A stretch of 43,841 bases of DNA from UBA1765 sp045615885. Lineage in GTDB: Bacteria; Fibrobacterota; Fibrobacteria; Fibrobacterales; Fibrobacteraceae. The position numbers were made by a program, and so were the translations under genes. Below the pieces are notes generated by a model. It searched no databases. It worked only from the letters and a program-made list of their open reading frames with translations, and was not told the origin of the DNA. How positions within the stretch are numbered: position 1 is the first letter of the stretch; the number at the start of each line of letters is the position of its first letter. Where the stretch lies: positions 1 to 43,841 of the forward strand of contig JAZLFR010000065.1 in the NCBI GenBank assembly GCA_045615885.1, given 5' to 3'. Shown one piece after another: positions 18,131-26,900 of this stretch.

Positions 18131-18163
18131 GCAGCAAGAATTTGCTTTTGTAAAACAAAAAAT

Positions 18164-18186
18164 CCCCGAAGCACTTAACTTCGGGG
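18164..18186 (-). terminator. Rho-independent terminator after the partial ileS copy
   Basis: Perfect 8-bp stem CCCCGAAG/CTTCGGGG with a 7-nt loop. On the minus strand it is followed by ATTTTTTGTTTT. The adjacent 18204-18223 holds a second small hairpin (ATTCTCG/CGAGAAT). Confidence 0.75.
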
Positions 18187-18242
18187 ACTTCTTTACATGC
18201 TAGATTCTCGTCTTCGCGAGAATGACTCGCAGGTCAATTAAG

Positions 18243-18313
18243 CCTGGGCACTTCGCACCTAGCCTATGCGGCTCGGTCATGGACATGCAAGCATGTCCGC
18301 GACGTTCGCCTTG
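18243..18313 (+). repeat. Structured repeat, family A, copy 1
   Basis: It contains GCTCGGTCATG (18271-18281) followed by an apical stem GGACATGC-AA-GCATGTCC (18281-18298), then CGCGACGTTCGCC. The block order and the AA loop are shared with copies at 18706-18779, 18925-18997 and (reverse strand) 34992-35041. It starts immediately after the stop codon of the partial ileS copy. Confidence 0.7.
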
Positions 18314-18705
18314 TTAGGCTTTTACAGCTTCGACTGCGACCTTTTCGCCATCGGCGTCAGTGTCCTGCAGGCCGGCAGCAGAATCCTTCCAGATGATTGC
18401 GTTAGCCTGGGTCTCGCCGGTGATGTAAGCTTCGTTTTCCTTAACGGCCAACTTCAGCACTTCACTTTCAGAATAAAGTTCAATGTTGATGCGGTCGGTA
18501 ATTGCGAAGTTCTGTTCCTTACGGCGGTTCTGGATGCGGTTCACCAATTCGCGGGCGACGCAAGCGCGGCGCAGGTCGTCGGTGACGTTCAAGTCCAAAG
18601 CAACGGTAAAGTGGCTGTCAGCATCCACGGCAAGGCCTTCCGGCACAATGCGCTGGATCATGAGGCAGTCTGCACCGACTTCGCCGAATTCGAACTTGAT
18701 GGTTT

Positions 18706-18779
18706 GCGCTTCGCGCCCAACCTCTTCAGCTCGGCAATGAGAAGACAAGTCTTCTCGCTGCTCTCGCTTTTCGAGGTTG
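18706..18779 (+). repeat. Structured repeat, family A, copy 2 (inside ileS copy)
   Basis: Hairpin GCGC-TTC-GCGC (18706-18716), basal arm CAACCTC (18718-18724) pairing with GAGGTTG (18773-18779), block GCTCGGCAATG, and apical stem GAGAAGAC-AA-GTCTTCTC (18739-18756). In the intact ileS the site reads GGTGAAACC without insertion, so the element's limits are read directly from the empty site. Confidence 0.85.
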
Positions 18780-18924
18780 TCACCACCCATCAACGCCTTA
18801 ATCTCCGCAGAGGTAAGCTTTGACAATCGTTCAGAGATGACCTTCATCTTCTTGGCGTATTCAGGACCCTTGGCCTTGATGCCCAGGAAGTTGGGCTTTG
18901 CAGAAAGCTTCACCAGAACGGTTT

Positions 18925-18997
18925 GCACTTCGTGCCAACCGCTTCGGCTCGGCCATGTCCAAGCAAGCTTGGTCGTGGCACTCGCCTCGCACGGTTG
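18925..18997 (+). repeat. Structured repeat, family A, copy 3 (inside ileS copy)
   Basis: Hairpin GCAC-TTC-GTGC (18925-18935), basal arms CAACCG (18936-18941) and CGGTTG (18992-18997), block GCTCGGCCATG, and apical stem CCAAGC-AA-GCTTGG (18959-18972). The empty site in intact ileS reads GATGAAACC. Every stem differs in sequence from copy 2 yet pairs. Confidence 0.85.
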
Positions 18998-19237
18998 TCG
19001 TCTTCCAGGAACTTCATTTCGCGAACGTTCAGTTCTTCGAGGATGAGGTCCTTCATGGTTTCGGCCACTTCCTTTTCTACAGCACCATGGGGCACCACAG
19101 TCATGCTAGCAATCGGCATACGGTTCTTTACGTTGTTCGTAGCGCGAATTGCACGGCCCATTTCCACCATGCCGCGGACCATTGCGATACGCTGCACCAG
19201 GGCTTCGTCCTTCAAGGATTCGTCTGCGCTGGGGAAA

Positions 19238-19279
19238 TCAGTTCCTTCGGAAAGGAGCAATAATCTTGTTCAAACTCAT
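19238..19279 (-). pseudogene. Truncated start of a lost sixth gene of the island operon
   Basis: One base after the DGQHR stop, ATG at 19279 opens MSLNKIIAPFRRN and hits TGA at the ileS-copy junction. The tight spacing suggests a further operon gene whose body was lost at the recombination border. Confidence 0.35.
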
Positions 19280-19280
19280 T

Positions 19281-20357
19281 TTAGCATTCTTTTTCTTCCA
19301 CGCATTTTTCAATCATTTCTCGCAAATCACTCATTCCCTGTTCTCCGGATCTAAAATCCGAACTGTTTAACGACTTATTATCAGCACTCAATTTTTGAGC
19401 CAATAGTTTGAAGATCTCCTCAAACATCTCCTGCGATAAATCCTTTTTTCCCTTACCATATCTAAACATTTTTGGTAAGCTATCTATTACAGCACTGAAC
19501 CCTGTCGTTTTCCATAAAATATTATTTTTAGGATCTTCCCATTCATTCCTAAAAACATCTTTTAAAGCATTAAAGCAATTTGTTATTATTTTCAAAATAT
19601 ATTCATCGTGTTCTTCAATAAAATATTTACGAAAAATTAAATGTTCATCCTGTTCAAGCAACTCTTTACGCTTTATAGCAAGGCTGTCTTTACTAGGATT
19701 TTTGGAAATTAAGGATAAAATTCTTTTTGAAAATGTCCCTTGACTTAATGTAGCGTCTTTCTGTTCCACCGTAGCCTTTCCTAGCATTTTCAATCTGTTA
19801 TAAAATGGTGAATCCGACCTTGCATTCAAGGCTCGAGCCAATTCGTGAACTGTTTTTTGGGGGCTTCTCAATTCAGAAACGTCAAACAAATCATATATCA
19901 AACTTTGACTAACCTTTGCCTGTTTACTATTAATAATAGAAAAAACATATGCTTTTTCCTCCATCGTTGGATTAAGCATAAAAACAACAGGTAATTCAAA
20001 AGCATCTGAGCAATTCGAATTCCATATACCACATAAACGGTGTTGGCCATCAATAACTACGCCAAAACAGTCTTCAAATTCTATTTTTAAATCACCGCCA
20101 GATAATGTCAGCTTTGTTGTAGAGGATTCTTCGACACTCAATATAACCGCCGTAGGAAACGTGGCATCAGGATCTTCACAATATTGAGATATTTCTTTCA
20201 AACGAGATCTTTCAAGATCTCGCTGTTGTCCATCGACATCTTCACTTCGCCGTGAAATTTTTACAGCTCCTTCTAATTTGTTAGCACTAACTCTCCCTAA
20301 AAAAAAAGTTCCAACAGGCTGAACAAACTGAATCACAGGAGTCTCTATTATTTTCAT
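19281..20357 (-). CDS. DGQHR-domain (DndB-like) protein
   Basis: A 358-residue protein with the DGQHR motif at residues 103-107 (FGVVIDGQHRLCGI). DGQHR proteins include DndB, the repressor/accessory protein of DNA phosphorothioation, and many uncharacterised defence-island members. No dndCDE genes are present, so phosphorothioation is not implied. It is the last complete gene of the five-gene restriction-modification operon, and its ATG overlaps the stop of the membrane-protein gene by 4 nt. It may sense or regulate DNA modification. AT-rich, probably acquired. Confidence 0.82.
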   Translation of the reverse strand: MKIIETPVIQFVQPVGTFFLGRVSANKLEGAVKISRRSEDVDGQQRDLERSRLKEISQYCEDPDATFPTAVILSVEESSTTKLTLSGGDLKIEFEDCFGVVIDGQHRLCGIWNSNCSDAFELPVVFMLNPTMEEKAYVFSIINSKQAKVSQSLIYDLFDVSELRSPQKTVHELARALNARSDSPFYNRLKMLGKATVEQKDATLSQGTFSKRILSLISKNPSKDSLAIKRKELLEQDEHLIFRKYFIEEHDEYILKIITNCFNALKDVFRNEWEDPKNNILWKTTGFSAVIDSLPKMFRYGKGKKDLSQEMFEEIFKLLAQKLSADNKSLNSSDFRSGEQGMSDLREMIEKCVEEKEC

Positions 20358-20968
20358 AATTTCACCTCATCATCTGTAGTCGTAGGATTAGATTTCTCCA
20401 AATCACCTAATGCTTTTGAATGGCAAAACGATTCAAGATCACTATTTTTTTCTTTATCTCGATCAATAAACTGTACTCCGAGAGCATATAAAGAAACTAA
20501 TATAGAAAAAGCAAAAAAGATTAATTGCCACCAATCAACCGAGTATTCAACATTGCCAATTTGCTCAATATTCAACCATTTCTTAGATTGCATTGAATAG
20601 AAAATAGCACAAAGAAGCATTCCAAACACACAAATTGTAGTTAGATAGATTTTTATTTTCCTAAAATGAGGTGTTTCATCTCCTGAAAGACTTATAAATA
20701 GTGGACCAAGTGTTGAACAAATCAAAACAAGAGCATAGGTATAAAAATTTCCACAACAACTATCTATGTATATAGCTTGCGACCAACTAAGATCTTCAAA
20801 CAAGCATCTTTGAATAAGGTTGATGACGACACCTAACAACCCCCCAAAAAAAATAAACACAGCCCATAATACAGTGTCGGACAAATATTTCCAACAATAT
20901 ACGAAAGGTCTTTTAACACAACTTATAAGAAAATGCCACCTTCGTTCTTCTTCTTTTTTTTCACTCAT
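20354..20968 (-). CDS. Four-helix membrane protein of the restriction island
   Basis: A 204-residue protein with about four predicted transmembrane helices (roughly 32-55, 77-97, 108-128, 146-168), a charged N-terminus (MSEKKEEERRW) and a hydrophilic acidic tail after residue 170. No family recognised. It is embedded between the second methyltransferase (10 nt away) and the DGQHR gene (overlap), so it is co-transcribed with a restriction system. A membrane protein in such a place could be an abortive-infection-type effector or an entry block; this is inference from context only. Confidence 0.7.
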   Translation of the reverse strand: MSEKKEEERRWHFLISCVKRPFVYCWKYLSDTVLWAVFIFFGGLLGVVINLIQRCLFEDLSWSQAIYIDSCCGNFYTYALVLICSTLGPLFISLSGDETPHFRKIKIYLTTICVFGMLLCAIFYSMQSKKWLNIEQIGNVEYSVDWWQLIFFAFSILVSLYALGVQFIDRDKEKNSDLESFCHSKALGDLEKSNPTTTDDEVKL

Positions 20969-20978
20969 AAAAATTCCA

Positions 20979-21713
20979 TCATCTCAGTTTTTTTTGAAAT
21001 ACAAATAAATACTCATGGGCAATCAAAAGAAAATCATTTTTCTTTGATTGCCATTTTTTAGTTCCTATGCAGTTATGCTGTTCTTTGATAATTATCTCTT
21101 TAAGTTCAAAACCAATATTTACAAAAATGTTCATCAATTCGAAACCGACAGGGTGCAACACCCCTCTTTTGCGAACATCACCGATTAAAAAAGAGCATAC
21201 TTTCCCTTTTTTCAGAACCCTATAGGACTCTGAAGCAACAGAGTGCATGTCTTCGAGAAAATCTTTCACGGAAAGCAGAGATAAGTCACCCTTTAAATTT
21301 TCGCTATACTTTATAATATCAGCGTAGGGAGGGTGCATTGCAATAAGATCTACGCTTTCTGAAGAAATAAAATTCAGCTTTCGTGCGTCACCTTTCCTTA
21401 TTGCAATATGCGACTTTTTGGCGGTTTCAAAGTCTATGGATTTCTTACATAATCTAACCGCTTCTGGATTTATATCTACACCAAAAGCGTTTCGCCCCAA
21501 CAGCTTCGCTTCAACAAGAGTTGTTCCACTTCCAGCAAATTGATCTAAAACAAGGTCACCTTCATTGGAATATCGCAAAATCAAATTTCTCGGCACATAC
21601 GGAGACCAATTGCCTCGATATTTATTTGAATGTGTAGCCCAATTTCCACGTTCTGGAAAATTCCAAACGCTAGTCATTTCCGAAAGAAACTCTTTGGGTT
21701 CCATGTTTTCCAT
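20979..21713 (-). CDS. DNA methyltransferase (N4-cytosine/N6-adenine class)
   Basis: A 244-residue S-adenosylmethionine-dependent DNA methylase. The cofactor motif DQFAGSGTT is at 57-65, the second cofactor segment GVDINPEAV at 78-86, and the catalytic motif is HPPY at 127-130 in place of the more usual D/N/S-PPY. The N-terminal WNFPERGNWATHSNKYRGNW segment and the close spacing of motifs are typical of small amino-methylases. It lies 7 nt after the nuclease gene. Two methylases of different types beside one nuclease fit a non-palindromic target, each modifying one strand. Confidence 0.85.
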   Translation of the reverse strand: MENMEPKEFLSEMTSVWNFPERGNWATHSNKYRGNWSPYVPRNLILRYSNEGDLVLDQFAGSGTTLVEAKLLGRNAFGVDINPEAVRLCKKSIDFETAKKSHIAIRKGDARKLNFISSESVDLIAMHPPYADIIKYSENLKGDLSLLSVKDFLEDMHSVASESYRVLKKGKVCSFLIGDVRKRGVLHPVGFELMNIFVNIGFELKEIIIKEQHNCIGTKKWQSKKNDFLLIAHEYLFVFQKKLR

Positions 21714-21720
21714 GAAAAAA

Positions 21721-23001
21721 TTATCCTTGAACTAAACTTAAAATCCAATTCACCCAAGAACGGACCGTTGAGGCTCTACGTTCAAATGTACTATCCGATT
21801 CAACCTTATACAAATCACTTGTACGCATTATAGAAACAATAGTATCTTTATCGATCAAACAACCTGCTGTTAAGGATCTTTTCAAAGTTTCATTAAAAGC
21901 TTTGTGTTGCAATATTTTTTCACAAAAAGCCAACTGACGCCTTTTATAAGGCATTGCCAATATACTTTTGCCAGCCGGTGTCAATTCATAAGAAGGGCCA
22001 TCAACTTTTCGAACAAGACCTAAATACTGGGCTGCATCTGTATAGTAATTCGTTTGCCTGACGTCAAAAGCATATTTTTCTGTTACTTCTTCACGCGTAT
22101 ATTTTCTTCTGTTCAAAATTTCACATAAGTTGATAACACGGTCAAATTTGTCAGCCTGAGGAAAGGCGACTTCAGGTTCTCCAACAAGGTTTATTCCGTT
22201 CAAAACATCCACAACATTATCCATACAAATTTCCGTATTTTCAATAGAATAACGAGAATGTTTTACTAATTTCAAAGAATTGTACAACAAAGGATCTTCA
22301 AAATCATATTGATACAAGTGGAAAATTCCATTTGAATGCACAAGAAAAATCGGCTTTATTCTTTTATTTATTCGTCCTAACCAAGTTCGATAAGGATAAT
22401 AAAGCTGCCTAATCAAAAAATCATCCGATAAGTTTTTCTTAGCTTCGATAATAGACAAGTACTTTAAGCCCTCATATGCAGAGTCTATTTCTATCTGCGA
22501 ATTTTGGACTCCAACATGAACACGTTCATTTTTCACATTATTTATTTCAAAATCAAAGTTTCCAGAACGCATTCTCCCACAAACTGTTGGGCAAAGATCT
22601 TCATCCTCAAAAAAATCGCTTAAAATACCCGATGCGAAGGCAGCATTTATTGCGATAGTTTCACTTGGAATTTCATCATCATTTATAGATTGCAAATAAT
22701 CCGGTAAAGAAAATTCCTGGATAGGACTATTACATTCTTCAAAGGCATGATAAGCTTTAAATTCAGATATCACATAATTTCCCCTTGTAACCGGAAGAAT
22801 AGACAAATGATTATCTGAAAAGATTTTAGGAAGATTAATAGAGTGATCGAATTTTGTTATCAAGCGAGGTTCTTGATGACTGACTTGTTTTATTTGATCC
22901 GCAGAAATAACAAACTGTCCACATTCACTAATTTTTTTCAAAATACAGAAATGAGCAAACAATTCATTCCATGCTTTATCATTTTTCCGAAGAATACTCA
23001 T
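21721..23001 (-). CDS. Putative type II restriction endonuclease, PD-(D/E)XK fold
   Basis: A 426-residue protein between two methylase genes. A candidate active site is D173 (in QIEIDSAYEG) with E186-A-K188 (in LSIIEAKKN), the spacing of PD-(D/E)XK nucleases. The C-terminal third (about 290-420) looks like winged-helix DNA-binding sequence (REEVTEKYAFDVRQTNYYTD). Its start overlaps the end of the Dam-type gene by 23 nt, so translation is coupled. The specificity cannot be read. No frameshift is seen and it should be active. Confidence 0.72.
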   Translation of the reverse strand: MSILRKNDKAWNELFAHFCILKKISECGQFVISADQIKQVSHQEPRLITKFDHSINLPKIFSDNHLSILPVTRGNYVISEFKAYHAFEECNSPIQEFSLPDYLQSINDDEIPSETIAINAAFASGILSDFFEDEDLCPTVCGRMRSGNFDFEINNVKNERVHVGVQNSQIEIDSAYEGLKYLSIIEAKKNLSDDFLIRQLYYPYRTWLGRINKRIKPIFLVHSNGIFHLYQYDFEDPLLYNSLKLVKHSRYSIENTEICMDNVVDVLNGINLVGEPEVAFPQADKFDRVINLCEILNRRKYTREEVTEKYAFDVRQTNYYTDAAQYLGLVRKVDGPSYELTPAGKSILAMPYKRRQLAFCEKILQHKAFNETLKRSLTAGCLIDKDTIVSIMRTSDLYKVESDSTFERRASTVRSWVNWILSLVQG

Positions 23002-23842
23002 AATTCGTAATTATAACCTCGTTGACATTTCCTCTTTTCGTTCCAATAGAGTTAACAGCCCTCTTTGCTTGAACAACATTTACATTGTACTTAGAATATA
23101 ATTCATGAATGAAAGGCGTTGACGAATTTGAAACCATGAATTTCACGCCACTCGCATCTAGAGTATCACAAACAGATTTAAGCCTCTTTTGTTCATCTCG
23201 ATCAAATCCTCCTTTAGAATATCCCGTAAAACTCGCAGAACTTGATACAGGATCATAAGGAGGATCAAAATATACAAAAGAACATTTCGTCACACCATCC
23301 AAAGCATTTTCAAAATCCCCTGTATTAAGTGTTATGTTATTTTCACTCAAATATTTGCTAACGGCCCTCAATATAGGTTCATTAACTATATTAGGATTTG
23401 CATAATGTCCAAAAGGAGTGTTAAATTCACCAGCATTATTAACACGGAACAAGCCATTGTAGCAGGTTTTATTTAAAAAAATCAGTCTAGCAGCTTTTTC
23501 AACCTCGGATAAGCTATCATATTTTTCACGATCTCTATCCAGATCACGAATTTCATAAAAATGCTGTTCATCGTTAGGATGTTTTTTTAATTCATCAATC
23601 AAAGCTCCTACACTGGAACCAATTGTCTTATACATTCCGATCAAATCGGAATTCACATCGTTTACGATAGCACACTTTGGTTGATAATCAAAAAGTAACG
23701 CGCCACCCCCAAAAAACGGTTCAAAATACTTTGTTATTTGTCCCTTTGGCATATATGCCCTAAGGTCCTTAATAAGTTGGCGTTTCCCACCAACCCACTT
23801 TACAACAGGCATAACCAAAGGATTTTTTATTTTTTGAGCCAT
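22979..23842 (-). CDS. dam: Dam/DpnM-type DNA adenine methyltransferase
   Basis: A 287-residue alpha-class N6-adenine methylase. Motif X KWVGGKRQL (15-23), motif I EPFFGGGAL (41-49), the target-domain segment NKTCYNGLFRVN and GEFNTPFG (124-145), and catalytic DPPY (193-196) are all present. This group usually methylates GATC or a site containing it, but relatives in type IIS systems have other targets. It heads the five-gene restriction operon; a promoter with an overlapping palindrome lies just upstream. It is preceded on the other side by the terminator of intact ileS. Confidence 0.9.
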   Translation of the reverse strand: MAQKIKNPLVMPVVKWVGGKRQLIKDLRAYMPKGQITKYFEPFFGGGALLFDYQPKCAIVNDVNSDLIGMYKTIGSSVGALIDELKKHPNDEQHFYEIRDLDRDREKYDSLSEVEKAARLIFLNKTCYNGLFRVNNAGEFNTPFGHYANPNIVNEPILRAVSKYLSENNITLNTGDFENALDGVTKCSFVYFDPPYDPVSSSASFTGYSKGGFDRDEQKRLKSVCDTLDASGVKFMVSNSSTPFIHELYSKYNVNVVQAKRAVNSIGTKRGNVNEVIITNYEYSSEK

Positions 23843-23884
23843 CTTCTAATTCCGCATCCAAATGAACACTAAACAAAATAGAAT

Positions 23885-23907
23885 AAAATAATGACATAAA
23901 ATGTCAA
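23885..23907 (-). promoter_or_regulatory. Promoter and palindromic operator of the restriction operon
   Basis: On the minus strand TTGACA (23907-23902) is followed after 16 nt by TATTCT. TGACAT-AAA-ATGTCA (23892-23906) is a perfect 6-bp inverted repeat overlapping the -35 region, a typical place for a repressor. No controller (C) protein gene is nearby, so an operon product such as the DGQHR protein or a methylase could act here. Confidence 0.5.
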
Positions 23908-23925
23908 TCTGTATTCTTATAAAGA

Positions 23926-23954
23926 AAGCTAATAAGAAATTCTCTTATTAGCTT
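23926..23954 (-). terminator. Terminator after intact ileS
   Basis: A 12-bp stem AAGCTAATAAGA/TCTTATTAGCTT with a 5-nt loop lies 13 nt past the ileS stop. The T-run on the minus strand is imperfect (TTCTTTAT). Confidence 0.6.
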
Positions 23955-23966
23955 CCCTTTTAAGAA

Positions 23967-26900
23967 TTACTTAGCGATCACGGTAGTGAAAGCAAAAGCT
24001 TCGCCGTCAGCGTCGTTGGCTTCGAGGCCATCAGCGGCGGCAGCCCACTTAATTGCGGTAGCTTGCGTTTCGCCAGCAATATAAGCTTCGTTTTCAGCAA
24101 CGGCCTGCTTGAACATTTCACTTTCAGAGAACAAGGTCACTTCGATCTTGTCAGTGATGGTGTAGTTCTGTTCCTTACGGCGGTTCTGGATGCGGTTCAC
24201 GAGTTCACGGGCGACGCAAGCGCGGCGCAGGTCATCGGTAACGTTCAGGTCCAGAGCAACAGTGAAGTGGCTGTCAGCGTCCACGGCAAGGCCTTCCGGC
24301 ACAATGCGCTGGATCATGAGGCAGTCAGCACCGACTTCGCCGAATTCGAACTTGATGGTTTCACCACCCTGCAGGGCCTTGATTTCGTCAGCGCTCAGGC
24401 TGTTAAGCTTTGCAGAGATGACCTTCATGTTCTTGGCGTATTCAGGGCCCTTAGCCTTGATGCCCAGGAAGTTGGGCTTTGCAGAAAGCTTAACAAGAAC
24501 GGTTTCATCTTCAAGGAACTTCATTTCGCGAACGTTCAGTTCTTCGAGGATGAGGTCCTTCATGGTTTCGGCCACTTCCTTTTCAACAGCACCGTGCGGA
24601 ACCACAGTCATGCTAGCAATCGGCATACGGTTCTTTACGTTGTTCGTAGCACGGATTGCACGGCCCATTTCCACCATGCCGCGGACCATTGCGATACGCT
24701 GCACCAGGGCTTCGTCCTTCAAGGATTCGTCAGCGCTTGGGAATTCGCAGAGGTGTACGCTCACAGGTGCGTTGGCATCCACTTCGCGAACGAGAATCTG
24801 GTAGATTTCTTCGGCCAGGAGCGGCAGGAACGGAGCAAGAATCTTGCTGAAATCGACAAGCACCTTGTACATGGTAGCGTAAGCTGCATTCTTGTCGCCA
24901 TCGTTTTCAGACTTCCAGAAACGGCGGCGGCTACGACGGACGTACCAGTTGGTCAGGTCATCCACAGCGGCGATGATTGCAGGCACCACGTTGTACAAAC
25001 GGTAAGCCTTCATTTCCACTTCGACCTTGGCGGCCAGATCCTGCAGGGTTGCAAGCATCCAGCGGTCCAGTTCGTTTTCGGACTTCACCACTTCACCCGG
25101 ATTCCAGTTGAGCTGGCCCTTGGCGGCGTCGGCATTGTGGTTAGAAACGAAGAAGCTAACGGCGTTCCACAGCGGGAGCATCACCTGCTTCACGATACCC
25201 TTCACGCCTTCTTCGGAGAAGCGGAGGTCTTCAGCCTTAAGAGCTGCAGAGTTAATGAGGAACAGGCGGATAGCGTCAGCGCCGGTACGTTCGATAAGTT
25301 CGTTCGGGTCCGGATAGTTCTTCTTGGACTTACTCATCTTGGAACCGTCTTCGGCCAAGATGATACCGTTCACGATTACGTTCTTGAAGGCGGGCTTCTG
25401 GAACAGAGCGTTGGAAAGAACGGTCAAGGTGTAGAACCAACCGCGGGTCTGGTCAAGACCTTCGGCAATGAAGTCAGCCGGGAAGCTCTTTTCAACCAGT
25501 TCCTTGTTTTCAAACGGATAGTGGCGGCTAGCATAAGGCATGGAGCCAGATTCAAACCAGCAGTCAAACACTTCCGGAGTACGCTTGAATTCCTTGCCAT
25601 CCTTCTTGATGACAATCTTGTCCACGAAGTGCTTGTGCAAGTCGTCCAGAGTTTCACCGGTGAGGTCTGCCAATTCCTTGATGGAGCCCACAGCGATCAT
25701 TTCGCCATCGTCAGCAATCCATACAGGAATCGGGGTACCCCAGAAACGGTTACGAGAAAGGTTCCAGTCGCGGGCGTTGGCAATCCACTTACCAAAGCGG
25801 CCGCTCTTGATGTGGTCGGGAACCCAGTTCACGGTCTGGTTGTTTTCGACCATCCATTCCTTCAAAGTCTTGGTAACGCCTTCTGCGTTGGTGACTTCGC
25901 CATCGATCTTCAAGAACCAGGTCTTGAGGGCGCGGTACAGCAGAGGCACGCCGGTACGCCAGCAGTGGGGGTAGCTATGAACAAAGGTTTCGTGCTTGAA
26001 CACGCGGCCCTGTTCCTTGAGGTAGGCGATAATGCTCTTGTCGGCTTCCTTTGCACCCAGGCCCTGCCACATGGGGACCTTGTCGGTGAACTTGCCTTCG
26101 GTATCCAGCGGGTCAAAAAGACCCAGGCCAAGAGATGCGCCCAGCTGGAAGTCTTCTTCACCGAAGGAAGGAGCGATATGCACAGCACCGGCACCGTCTT
26201 CGTCGCTAACGAAATCGGCAACGTAGATGGTATAACGCTTGGCCAGTTCTTCTGCGGTGGCATAAGCGTCGCTAATGTGGAACAAAGCTTCGTACTTGAG
26301 ACCAGCAAGATCAGAACCCATGCACTTATCTACAATGTTGGGCTGCTTGAAGTAAGCGCCAGCGCGGGTACCCATGACCCAGAACTTCTTGCCGTCCTGT
26401 TCTACGCAAACGTATTCGGCGTCAGCCTTCACTGCAATAGCGAAGTTGGAAGGAAGAGTCCAGGGAGTGGTGGTCCAAACCAGGATGTTGGAGCCAGCAA
26501 ACTTAGCGTCATCGGAAACCAGCGGGAAGATAAGAGTCAAGGACGGGTCCTGACGGTCCTTATAGCCCTGGTTGGTTTCGAAGTTAGAAAGCGGAGTTGC
26601 AAGAGCCGGGCTGTACGGCTGGATGCGGTAGCCCTGATAGATGAGGCCCTTGTCGAAGCACTGCTTGAACACCCACCACACAGATTCCATGAAGTTCTTG
26701 TCCATGGTCTTGTAGCCCTTGTCGAAATCGACCCAACGGCCCATGCGACGAACAGTCTTGCGCCATTCACCGGTGTACTTCAGAACCTTGCTACGGCAGG
26801 TTTCGTTAAACTTATCTACGCCCAGGTTCTGGATTTCGGCAACGCCAGCCAAGCCCAGTTCGTTCTGCACCAGAGATTCAATAGGAAGGCCGTGGCAGTC

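Larger units (their letters stand above)
18314..19234 (-). pseudogene. ileS: Partial, decayed second copy of the 3' part of ileS
   Basis: It matches residues 805-1062 of the intact IleRS encoded at 23967-27155, beginning at FPSADESLKDEALVQ. The first 220 bp are about 96% identical; the last 20 or so codons diverge strongly (ends EKVAVEAVKA versus EAFAFTTVIAK). Two A elements are inserted: a net 75 bp at 18706-18779 (in frame) and a net 74 bp at 18925-18997 (frameshifting). No catalytic core is present, so it cannot encode a synthetase. It follows the DGQHR gene and a truncated reading frame, marking the border of the restriction island. Confidence 0.9.

Noticed and set aside
19281..20357. DNA phosphorothioation system suggested by the DndB-like protein
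   Set aside because: No dndC, dndD, dndE or dndA homologue lies in the window; the neighbours are methylases and a nuclease.
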